A stretch of DNA of 6,973 bases from Chloroflexota bacterium. GTDB taxonomy: Bacteria; Chloroflexota; Dehalococcoidia; DSTF01; RBG-16-68-14. The stretch is taken from positions 1 to 6,973 of the forward strand of contig JACZTE010000049.1 of NCBI GenBank assembly GCA_022573935.1. Direction: 5' to 3'. The notes beneath the pieces were generated by a model. It worked only from the letters and a program-made list of their open reading frames with translations, did no database searches and was not told where the DNA came from. Each line of letters begins with the position of its first letter. Position 1 is the stretch's first letter. The translations under genes were made by a program, and so were the position numbers. Shown one piece after another: positions 1-5,842 of this stretch.

Positions 1-440
1 GCGGCCATACCCGCTCCCCCATCGTTGGTGGCGCTGCCACCCAAGCCGACAATCACCCGCCGGTAGCCGCTTTCCAAAGCTTCTTTGATGATTTCACCGG
101 TGCCGCGGGGGGTGGTGAGTCGGGGATTGCGGGAACGGGGAGCGACCAACGCCAATCCCGAGGCCCGGGCCATTTCCACCACCGCCGTTTGCCCGTCGCC
201 CATAACGCCCCAGGCAGCCTCCAAAGGCCTGCCCAGAGGACCGGTGACTATGCTGCGGAAAAACCGGCCGCCGGTGGCGCCAACCAGGGCTTCCAGGGTG
301 CCGTCCCCACCGTCGGCCACCGGCACCAGAACTGTTTCGGCTTCCGGCGCCGCCGCCAGCACACCCCGTTGGATTGCTCTAGCCGCGTCCAAGGCCGACA
401 AGCTGCCTTTGAACCCCTGAGGAGCGATAATCACCTTCAT
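1..440 (-). CDS. Glycerate kinase, N-terminal part (runs off the window)
   Basis: Likely ATP-dependent glycerate kinase of the GlxK/GarK family (PF02595), which phosphorylates D-glycerate to 2-phosphoglycerate in cytosolic glycerate/glyoxylate metabolism. The 146 visible codons start at the ATG at 440 and stay open to the window edge, so the C-terminal half or more is missing. Family landmarks are in the expected order: APQGFKGSLSA at residues 6-16 (usually APDSFKGSLSA), PVADGGDGT at 40-48, TGPLG at 66-70, VVEMARASGLALV at 87-99, TTPRGTGE at 109-116 and the glycine-rich GLGGSATNDGGAGM at 132-145. The start is fixed because MKVIIAPQGFKGS is the canonical N-terminus. It is divergent from the amidohydrolase-like start at 631. 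No clear Shine-Dalgarno precedes the ATG, and a perfect TATAAT lies just upstream. The family assignment is secure; the choice between the glxK and garK names is not possible from this fragment. Confidence 0.93.
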   Translation of the reverse strand, partial: MKVIIAPQGFKGSLSALDAARAIQRGVLAAAPEAETVLVPVADGGDGTLEALVGATGGRFFRSIVTGPLGRPLEAAWGVMGDGQTAVVEMARASGLALVAPRSRNPRLTTPRGTGEIIKEALESGYRRVIVGLGGSATNDGGAGMA

Positions 441-454
441 AGCCAACGCGGCGA

Positions 455-481
455 ATTATACACCTAGCCGTAAGCCGTCAG
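455..481 (-). promoter_or_regulatory. Candidate promoter of the glycerate kinase gene
   Basis: On the minus strand a perfect -10 hexamer TATAAT lies at 460-455. A weak -35 candidate, CTGACG, lies at 481-476 with a 15-base spacer. The implied transcription start near 448 leaves only about eight bases before the ATG at 440, so the message would be nearly leaderless, which agrees with the absence of a Shine-Dalgarno sequence. The -10 match is seen directly; promoter function is inferred. Confidence 0.4.
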
Positions 482-630
482 GCATCAGCTATCGTCTATC
501 TGCGCATTGTTTAACACCCCACCAGAGATACCCAAGCAGACGACCCTCTGATACAATCTTCCCACAATCACGCCAGGCCGAAACAGCCTCGGTCTAGCCG
601 GTACAGCTTAAAGTAGCAGCGGAGCCCGCC

Positions 631-1305
631 ATGCCTGATTCGTCACCCCAGTCTTTATCCAAAGAAGACCTAAAGCGTCGGGTCTTTGAGGAAATCGACG
701 CCCGGTCCGATGAAATAGTCAACGTCGCCAAGGCCATCCTACAGAACCCAGAGCCCGGGTTCCGTGAGGTCAAAACCTCGAAACTGGTGGCGGAAAAGTT
801 TGCCCAATTGGGAGTGCCCATGCGCGCTGGGTTGGCAATCACCGGTGTGCGCACCGATTTAATTGGCGGCAGCGCTGGCCCGGCCCTGGCCATCTTGCTG
901 GCGATGTGTGTCGCCGTGGTGTGGGCCGCCCGTCCGAGGCGGCTGGGAGCCTGGGCGCCAGCGTTGGCGTTTGCGATCGTCGTCCCCATCGTCGGGGTGA
1001 TGGTCTGGCGTGGTGTCGAGCTGAGAGCTGGCCATCGCCACGCGATGTTCCAGAGCAAACAGCTGATCGAGCAGGTGCAGGAGGAGCACCCGAGCCTGGC
1101 TCCCGATGCGCGTGTCTACCTGGTGGATGTGCCCTGGCTGCTCATCCTTTTAACGGACCGCTATGTGAGGGACGAGCTGAGGCTCTACTATGGTGACATC
1201 GAAGTGCGGGCGTTCGGCAACGAGGCGCAATTGGACGAGGCGGATCTTGAGCGCAGCGACGACGATATCATCATCTACTACCGGCCTCCAGGCAGGTCTC
1301 CCTGA
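631..1305 (+). CDS. Chimeric ORF: M20 amidohydrolase N-terminus joined to membrane-protein C-terminus
   Basis: This 224-codon frame joins two unrelated parts. Residues 1-88 match the start of M20-family amidohydrolases (AbgB / aminobenzoyl-glutamate hydrolase-like): VFEEIDARSDEIVNVAKAIL at 18-37, NPEPGFREVKTSKLVAEKF at 39-57, then TGVRTDLIGGSAGPALAIL at 71-89. The family would continue with a GELDAL-like motif and metal ligands, but these are absent. From about residue 89 the protein becomes hydrophobic (segments near 85-99 and 105-126). A soluble tail follows with DARVYLVDVPWLLILLTDRY at 159-178, RLYYGDIEVRAFG at 184-196 and IIIYYRPP at 213-220, which resembles the C-terminal end of polytopic GT-C-like membrane proteins of polysaccharide loci. 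Neither part can be functional as an M20 enzyme or a full membrane protein. The start ATG at 631 has only a weak upstream purine stretch. It is convergent with the flippase-like gene, 32 bases away. Confidence 0.7.
   Translation: MPDSSPQSLSKEDLKRRVFEEIDARSDEIVNVAKAILQNPEPGFREVKTSKLVAEKFAQLGVPMRAGLAITGVRTDLIGGSAGPALAILLAMCVAVVWAARPRRLGAWAPALAFAIVVPIVGVMVWRGVELRAGHRHAMFQSKQLIEQVQEEHPSLAPDARVYLVDVPWLLILLTDRYVRDELRLYYGDIEVRAFGNEAQLDEADLERSDDDIIIYYRPPGRSP
895..903. other. Probable junction between two unrelated genomic segments
   Basis: Homology-like content changes here within one open frame. Upstream codons encode the M20 amidohydrolase N-terminus up to GPALAIL; downstream codons encode a transmembrane segment and a membrane-protein tail. 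Gene content on each side is also unrelated: small-molecule catabolism on the left, surface-glycan export on the right. No insertion sequence, integrase or long repeat is visible at the join. The position is judged from where the amidohydrolase pattern is lost, so it is uncertain by perhaps 20 bases. Confidence 0.6.
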
Positions 1306-1337
1306 ACGGAATGTTCATCTAGCGAGCGCCAGCATAC

Positions 1338-2348
1338 CTAGGGCTTCGCCTCGGAACGGCTGAACGCGCCAGAGAGCATGTCTCGCCACGACTCGCGCCG
1401 GCTCCAGAGGTAGGCCAGCGCCAAGATGATAGGCAGCAAATTGAGGAGGGCGTGGCTCACCAGCGCGAAGCCGGCGGCATCGGCTCGCTCGACGGCGAAG
1501 ACGGTGGTCAGGGTTTCGATGGCGATGGCGTGGTACACGCCGATGGCGCCGGGCGACGAAGGCACGATCAGCCCCAGGGCAGTGGCCACCATCACGAAGA
1601 GGGGAGCGGTGTACGTCAGCTCGAGGTCGAACGCCAGCAAGATGAAGTACAGGTACAGGGACGAGAATGCCCAGGCCGCTACCGACCAGGCGCCGGCCCG
1701 AAGCAGTACGGGTGGATGACCCAGCGTTGCGAAGCCGTCCAGCGCCGCCTCCGCGCTCTCTCGTAGACGGCCACGCAGCCTTTCTGGCGCCGGCCGCAGC
1801 AGCCATTCGACGATGTGAAGGGCGAACCGCCGCGCCCTGCCTATGGCGGCAAGCAGCGTCGCCAGCACCAGTATGCTAACGCCCAGCACCAACGCGGGGC
1901 CTGTGGCCCAGCCCGGCTCGTCTACGAACGGCAGCAGGATCAGCAGCAGCGCGATCACGAGGAGCACGTCCAGCAGCCGTTCGACGACGATGGTCGTTAG
2001 CGCATGGACCAAGCCTACATCCTCGACCTTGCCGATGACGTAGGCACGCCCAAGCTCTCCGACGCGGAAGGGTAACACGCTGTTCAGCAGGTACCCAACG
2101 TTCATCGCCCCGAAGAGGTTGCCCAGGCTAAGTCCGCCTACTGGGTGAAAGAGCAGTTGCCACCGTCGGGCTCGGAGGACGAGGCCCATGAGCAGCGCCG
2201 CGAGCGCTGGGAACAACCACAGGTAGTTCGCTGCGGTCAGCGCATCTACGACATCATCGATACGAAGGCTCCGAGACGCCAACGCGAGTGCGCCGACGCT
2301 TACGGCCACTCCGACCCAGAGATACGGACGCTTTAGAGCAGTTAACAT
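1338..2348 (-). CDS. Flippase-like integral membrane protein (LPG synthase TM-domain / UPF0104 family)
   Basis: Predicted polytopic membrane protein of 336 residues in the family of the lysylphosphatidylglycerol synthase transmembrane domain (PF03706), often annotated as a flippase-like protein in envelope-glycan loci. Family landmarks are RARRWQLLF at 59-67, NVGYLLNSVLPFRVGELGRAY at about 83-103 (the conserved N-x-LPFRxGE region), VVERLLDVLLV at 121-131 and GLIVPSSPGAIGVYHAI at 259-275. Hydrophobic stretches near 8-24, 43-58, 124-141, 150-168, 216-238, 245-264 and 294-313 suggest seven or more membrane spans. There is no C-terminal aminoacyl-transfer domain, so it is not a complete MprF-type synthase. 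The ATG at 2348 follows AAAGG at a short spacing. It lies downstream of the glycan-export operon on the same strand but is separated by a 146-base non-coding gap, so it may have its own promoter. The substrate is unknown; lipid-linked glycan or phospholipid translocation is only inferred. Confidence 0.88.
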   Translation of the reverse strand: MLTALKRPYLWVGVAVSVGALALASRSLRIDDVVDALTAANYLWLFPALAALLMGLVLRARRWQLLFHPVGGLSLGNLFGAMNVGYLLNSVLPFRVGELGRAYVIGKVEDVGLVHALTTIVVERLLDVLLVIALLLILLPFVDEPGWATGPALVLGVSILVLATLLAAIGRARRFALHIVEWLLRPAPERLRGRLRESAEAALDGFATLGHPPVLLRAGAWSVAAWAFSSLYLYFILLAFDLELTYTAPLFVMVATALGLIVPSSPGAIGVYHAIAIETLTTVFAVERADAAGFALVSHALLNLLPIILALAYLWSRRESWRDMLSGAFSRSEAKP

Positions 2349-2350
2349 AA

Positions 2351-2385
2351 CGCCTTTCAGACAGGAGGCGACGGGTACACCCCGT
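2351..2385 (-). promoter_or_regulatory. Two abutting hairpins over the flippase ribosome binding site
   Basis: CGCCT at 2351-2355 pairs with AGGCG at 2366-2370 (10-base loop). Immediately next to it ACGGG at 2371-2375 pairs with CCCGT at 2381-2385 (5-base loop). On the minus-strand transcript the first stem contains the AGG of the Shine-Dalgarno-like AAAGG just before the ATG at 2348, so it could mask the ribosome binding site. The base pairing is seen; a regulatory role is inferred, and short GC stems can occur by chance. Confidence 0.3.
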
Positions 2386-2494
2386 GCTCTCTACCGGCTA
2401 CCACGATAGCAGATATTGGAGGGGATCCCTCTGATGAGAAAACGATGACTGGAGCAAGGCGTTGCTAGTCTTGGTGTCTGGGCAGCGTTGGCCG
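2386..2494. other. Non-coding gap upstream of the flippase-like gene
   Basis: No credible coding frame was found on either strand here. On the minus strand there are only weak -10-like hexamers, such as TATCGT near 2403-2408, without a convincing -35. An 8-base palindrome GGGATCCC at 2422-2429 has no loop or T-tract and is not a terminator. Together with the remnant at 2495-2740 it separates the last intact gene of the export operon from the flippase-like gene by 392 bases. Confidence 0.5.
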
Positions 2495-2740
2495 CTAAAC
2501 GAACAGGTCAACATCGGCCAGCAGCGGTAGGTTGCGGGTCACTTTATCGACGGTGCGCAAGGTGCTGCTGTTGATCTTGTATGGGAGAAGGAAGAGGTTC
2601 CGGCCCCAACCGGGGATGTCCCAGAAAAGCGAGACGCCGAAGCGTACGATTCGGACATTCCATGACGATGGCTGTAACGACTTCTTCAGCCGCCGGTCGG
2701 CGGAAGAGTGGCCTGGCCGTGACGATAAGCGCGGGCGTAC
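2495..2740 (-). pseudogene. Start-less gene remnant, C-terminal fragment (possibly methyltransferase-like)
   Basis: Directly after the TAG that ends the methyltransferase (2741-2743), the same minus-strand frame stays open for 81 codons to a TAG at 2497-2495, without any ATG, GTG or TTG that could plausibly start the protein-like part. The last 50 or so residues look like real protein: NVRIVRFGVSLFWDIPGWGR, then NLFLLPYKINSSTLRTVDKV, then TRNLPLLADVDLFV. Aromatic and hydrophobic residues are regularly spaced. The pattern recalls C-terminal ends of class I SAM-dependent methyltransferases found in glycan loci, but I cannot name the family with certainty. The simplest reading is the 3' remnant of a neighbouring gene lost by deletion. 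An alternative is a C-terminal extension of the upstream methyltransferase cut off by a nonsense change, and the unbroken frame keeps that open. Confidence 0.45.
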
Positions 2741-3559
2741 CTACACGCTCGCGAAGACGATCACGCGGTCGAAGTTGGCGTAACGGTCATAGCAGCCCGG
2801 ATAGGGCATCGCCTGGCGCACATCCCTGAACCCCGCGTGGCGGAGCATCGTGAACAGGGCGCTCTTGTTCGGTACCAGGGCGCTCACGGTCATCGCGGCC
2901 AGGGGGCTCTCGGCCCATTCCGGCTCCTCAAGGATGGCGAGGATATCGTTGGTCTCCACCTCTTCCGATCCGGCGATTGTGGTGACGCTGGGCCCGTCAC
3001 GCAAGACTTGTGTATCGACGACACACAGCTCCCGCGTTACCGCGCGCAGGCGTCGCAGGGCGCCTATCGGGTCCTCGAGGTGATAGAGGAGGCCTAGAAA
3101 GAGCGTCAGGTCGAAGGTGCCGTACTGATCTGGGGTCAGGCTGTCGATGTTGGCGACATCGAACGTGATGTTCTTCACCTGCAACTGCCGCTTGATGAAC
3201 TCCGCCTTCTCGATGTTCAGGGGCCGTGCGTCGAAGCCGACGACGGCCTTCGCCCCGCGGCGAGCGATCTCGAAGCCGACATAGCCTTCGTTGCAGCCGG
3301 CGTCGAGGCAGCTCACTTCGCCCCAGCGCCCGTCGAAGAGTGCATCGATCTCTGGGAGCATCATCCGAAAGCGGGTCTCGTGCGCCTCGGCTAGCCAGTC
3401 GAACTGCAGCGGCGTGACGACGCCGTCCGCCAGCTCGAACGGGTACACCCAGGCGCCGAATCGCTCCAGCTCGCGTCGTAGCTCATCAGCCGTGCTGGCC
3501 CGAGGCGTGTCTTGCTGAACGGGACGGCGCCACGCGTCCAGCAGGCGGCGGAGGTTCAT
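2741..3559 (-). CDS. Class I SAM-dependent methyltransferase (CmoB/DUF1698-like fold)
   Basis: Predicted cytosolic S-adenosylmethionine-dependent methyltransferase of 272 residues. The SAM-binding motif I is CLDAGCNEGYVGFEIARRGA at 84-103. The acidic strand-2 motif VVGFDARPLNIEKAEF at 106-121 supplies D110 for the ribose hydroxyls. A motif IV-like FDLTLFLGLLYHLEDPIGAL lies at 149-168. The CN-EGY glycine loop and LLYHLEDP recall the CmoB/DUF1698 group, but position in a glycan-export operon argues for a sugar or lipid-carrier substrate rather than tRNA. A helical N-terminus (1-75) precedes the Rossmann core, and the C-terminal third is mixed alpha/beta. The start ATG at 3559 overlaps the TGA of the upstream gene as ATGA and has GGAG seven bases upstream, which indicates translational coupling. 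It is the last intact gene of the operon. The acceptor substrate is unknown. Confidence 0.87.
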   Translation of the reverse strand: MNLRRLLDAWRRPVQQDTPRASTADELRRELERFGAWVYPFELADGVVTPLQFDWLAEAHETRFRMMLPEIDALFDGRWGEVSCLDAGCNEGYVGFEIARRGAKAVVGFDARPLNIEKAEFIKRQLQVKNITFDVANIDSLTPDQYGTFDLTLFLGLLYHLEDPIGALRRLRAVTRELCVVDTQVLRDGPSVTTIAGSEEVETNDILAILEEPEWAESPLAAMTVSALVPNKSALFTMLRHAGFRDVRQAMPYPGCYDRYANFDRVIVFASV

Positions 3560-4971
3560 GCGTGATCTCCAGGAGGCTGGCCGAGGAGCCTTCGCAGCAT
3601 GCGAAGCAGCGGGTTGCGCTTGACCGCGCGCGGTAGCGATGCGGCCTCCCTGCTCTCGGCCAGGACCTCTCGCTGGATGCTCGCCAGCTCCTGCAGCCCG
3701 GACTCCAGCTTCACCTCCAGGCGGGCCTGCGCCACCTTGTGCTCAGCGGCGATGGCATCGAGGGCCGACCGCAGTTCGGAGGCCAGGTAGCGCGTCTGCT
3801 CCCAGCGCTGCTCCTCGGCACGAAGCAGCGCCGCAGCGACGTCAGGCTGTCCTGGTGCGAGTCCAGTTAGCCGCGAGCCGCCAACTGAACTCGCCCCGAG
3901 AGGCGATTCTGTCCGCGCGCCCGTCGATACGGCTGCGTCGGACGATCGGCAGTAGACCTGGAAGGCGAGGCTCGCGTCGACCGCTTCTCCGTCGACCCAG
4001 AGCTGTCCTTCGGCGTACGCTCTCGTATCGCTCGCCAAGGCGGCCACGGCGTTGCCAAAGATACCGTCGGGAGACTCCAGCGTGAGCAGGTAGCGTTGTC
4101 CTGCCGATTCGGCCTGCTCCGGTATGGGAATGGACGCCCAGCCTTCGGCGAAGATGTGGTGGGCGAAGAGACGGTACGAGGCCACCTCTTGCTGGCCGTC
4201 CTCCCGTCGGAGGCGAAACAGCACGTGGCAGTTGTTCAGGCGCCCCAAGTTCGACAGCTTCACGTCGATGCGGCTCATCTGGTCGCTGGGGCAGACGAAG
4301 CTCTGCGCGATGGTTCGCCCCTGCTTGAGCTCAGGCAGTTGCTGCTCGGCGAGCCGCTGGGAGACCGCGATGAACGACGGCTGCCAGGCCAGGAGCGGCC
4401 CGCTGGGGGCCGTCTCTGGCCACCTAGCCTCGATTGCGCGCACGGCCTCGCGGAACCGCTCAGCGTCCTCAGCGCGGGGCGATGGCTTCATCGCGACACC
4501 GATCACCGTGCTGGGGAACTCAGCATCGCCTTGCGAGACCACGAAGCGCGGCTCAAACGTGGTCAGCAGATAGTCGAAGACCGCAGGGGTGAAGCGCCAG
4601 TAGTCCGATGGGAACGAGTGAATCGGGAAGTTCATCACCGATGCAAGCAGCACGACGCCCCCTGGCCTGAGTGCGCGGCAGGCTTCCTGGACGGCGACGA
4701 ACGGGCTCTGGACGTGTTCGAGGGTATCGAGCAGGAGGACGGTACCGACCGACGCCTCGCGGAATGGGAGCTGGTGCGCGTCGGCCAGGCACTCCACGCC
4801 CGCGCCGGGGCGCATGTCGCAGCCGAGATAGCGGCCGTCTTTGAAGAACGGTCGCACGTCAGCGTACGCTTCCTGCCCCTCCGTCTGCAGCGCGCCCACC
4901 TCCAGCACAGGGTGTGGCAGATCCAAGGTCTCGGTGAGCAGTTGGAGGAACTCCTTGACGTTATCGCGCAT
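3556..4971 (-). CDS. Methyltransferase with beta-sandwich-like domain and C-terminal coiled coil
   Basis: A 471-residue multidomain protein. Residues 1-165 form a class I methyltransferase (Methyltransf_11 type): PVLEVGALQTEGQEAYADV at 21-39, YLGCDMRPGAGVECLADAHQ at 48-67, LLLDTLEHVQSP at 79-90, LRPGGVVLLAS at 101-111 and the signature SDYWRFTP at 122-129. Residues about 219-341 alternate like a beta-sandwich (QSFVCPSDQMSRIDVKLSNL at 223-242, SYRLFAHHIF at 265-274, LWVDGEAVDASLAFQVYC at 324-341). A low-complexity linker (342-378) leads to a charged helix of about 65 residues with coiled-coil character (379-445) and a basic, hydrophobic tail (KRNPLLRMLRRLLG at 451-464). The ATG at 4971 was chosen because AGGA lies six bases upstream and the methyltransferase fold starts there; the frame stays open to 5124, but that part overlaps the ATPase gene and looks non-protein-like. 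The start is seven bases from the ATPase stop. Probable role: methylation, possibly capping or length control, of the exported glycan; inferred. Confidence 0.82.
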   Translation of the reverse strand: MRDNVKEFLQLLTETLDLPHPVLEVGALQTEGQEAYADVRPFFKDGRYLGCDMRPGAGVECLADAHQLPFREASVGTVLLLDTLEHVQSPFVAVQEACRALRPGGVVLLASVMNFPIHSFPSDYWRFTPAVFDYLLTTFEPRFVVSQGDAEFPSTVIGVAMKPSPRAEDAERFREAVRAIEARWPETAPSGPLLAWQPSFIAVSQRLAEQQLPELKQGRTIAQSFVCPSDQMSRIDVKLSNLGRLNNCHVLFRLRREDGQQEVASYRLFAHHIFAEGWASIPIPEQAESAGQRYLLTLESPDGIFGNAVAALASDTRAYAEGQLWVDGEAVDASLAFQVYCRSSDAAVSTGARTESPLGASSVGGSRLTGLAPGQPDVAAALLRAEEQRWEQTRYLASELRSALDAIAAEHKVAQARLEVKLESGLQELASIQREVLAESREAASLPRAVKRNPLLRMLRRLLGQPPGDHA

Positions 4972-4978
4972 GGCTGTC

Positions 4979-5842
4979 CTATCGCTGGGCGGGGGCTTCG
5001 GAGTCGTCTTCCTGCTGTGCGGTGACTGCCTCAGCGCTCCACCGTTGGAGCAGGCCCTGTCTAAAGATCTGCTTAAACTCAGGCGAGGATTCCTTGCGGC
5101 GCTCGATATACTCCCTGGTGACATCGACGGGATCGCCGTCCAGCACCGCCTTCCCGTGTTCGAGGAGAACGACGCGGCCGGCGAATTCCTTGAGCACGTC
5201 CACGTTGTGGGAGACGATAATGATGGTGGTGCCGCGCTGTTGCAGCGTGTCGAAGTGGTCGAAGCACTTCTTCTGAAATTCGGCGTCGCCTACCGCGAGT
5301 ATCTCATCGATCAGGAAAATCTCGGGCTGCACGTGGATCGCTACGGAGAAGCCGAGGCGCATGAACATACCAGCGGAGTAGGTGCGCATCGGCTGATCGG
5401 CAAACTGCTCCAGGCCTGAGAATTCGAGGATCTCCGGTATTCGCTCTTTCGCTTCCCTCTTGGAGAGGCCCATGAAGAGGGCGTTCAGGTAGGCGTTTTC
5501 ACGGCCTGTCGCTTGCCGGTGAAAACCGGACCCCAGCTCTAGCAGCGCGGCGTAGCGGCCGTGGATGGTGACGCTTCCTGTCGTGGGAGGAGAGAGGCCG
5601 GCGAGGACTCGGAGGAGCGTGCTCTTGCCCGAGCCGTTGGCGCCGATGATGCCCACGATCTCGCCGCGATTGATTGTCATCGTCACGTCTCGCAGCGCCC
5701 AGAACGGCTCTCGCGGGCGGAGCCGATGCCAGAGCGCCCGCGGACGCGCCACGTCGCTCAGCCGAAAGGGCTTGACGGGATTCAGGAAGTATCGCTTGGA
5801 CACCCCGTCTAGCTGCACTGCCAGCTCATCGCTAGAGGGCAT
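4979..5842 (-). CDS. Polysaccharide ABC exporter, ATP-binding subunit (Wzt/TagH type)
   Basis: Cytosolic nucleotide-binding subunit of 287 residues that powers export of a lipid-linked polysaccharide with the adjacent permease. Walker A is GANGSGKST at 67-75. The subfamily-typical region LLELGSGFHRQATGRENAYL runs 100-119. The signature is TYSAGMFMRLGFSVA at 154-168 (YSAGM is characteristic of O-antigen and teichoic acid exporters). Walker B is EIFLIDE at 174-180, followed by the D-loop-like ILAVGDAEFQKKC, and the switch histidine is SHN at 211-213. All catalytic motifs are intact. After the ATPase core (to about 250) only about 37 residues remain, so the C-terminal beta-sandwich that binds the glycan in Wzt proteins of the E. 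coli O8/O9a type is absent. The ATG at 5842 lies inside the 3' end of the permease gene (11-base overlap) and is preceded by GAGAGG ten bases upstream. Family and role are confident; the transported glycan is unknown. Confidence 0.95.
   Translation of the reverse strand: MPSSDELAVQLDGVSKRYFLNPVKPFRLSDVARPRALWHRLRPREPFWALRDVTMTINRGEIVGIIGANGSGKSTLLRVLAGLSPPTTGSVTIHGRYAALLELGSGFHRQATGRENAYLNALFMGLSKREAKERIPEILEFSGLEQFADQPMRTYSAGMFMRLGFSVAIHVQPEIFLIDEILAVGDAEFQKKCFDHFDTLQQRGTTIIIVSHNVDVLKEFAGRVVLLEHGKAVLDGDPVDVTREYIERRKESSPEFKQIFRQGLLQRWSAEAVTAQQEDDSEAPAQR

Noticed and set aside
1306..1337. Bidirectional terminator between the convergent genes
   Set aside because: The 32-base gap has no stable inverted repeat or T-tract; only a three-base GGC-TTC-GCC stem is present nearby, inside the flippase gene.
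1315..1806. Minus-strand frame of 163 codons inside the flippase gene
   Set aside because: Overlaps the flippase-like gene in another frame, is Arg-rich and has no recognisable pattern, whereas the main frame shows membrane spans and family motifs.
2690..2703. GC-rich hairpin as a terminator of the export operon
   Set aside because: CCGCC pairs with GGCGG around four bases, but no T-run follows on either strand, and it lies inside the gene remnant.
4096..5025. Long plus-strand open frame of 309 codons
   Set aside because: It lies wholly opposite the multidomain methyltransferase and the end of the ATPase gene, whose minus-strand frames have clear motifs and ribosome binding sites. It is rich in Arg, His and Ala and shows no domain; a typical antisense shadow of GC-rich coding DNA.
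4972..5124. Fifty-one-codon N-terminal extension of the methyltransferase/coiled-coil gene
   Set aside because: It overlaps the 3' end of the ATPase gene in another frame, is Ser/Arg/Pro-rich with no fold-like pattern, and the ATG at 4971 has a good AGGA ribosome binding site exactly where the domain starts.
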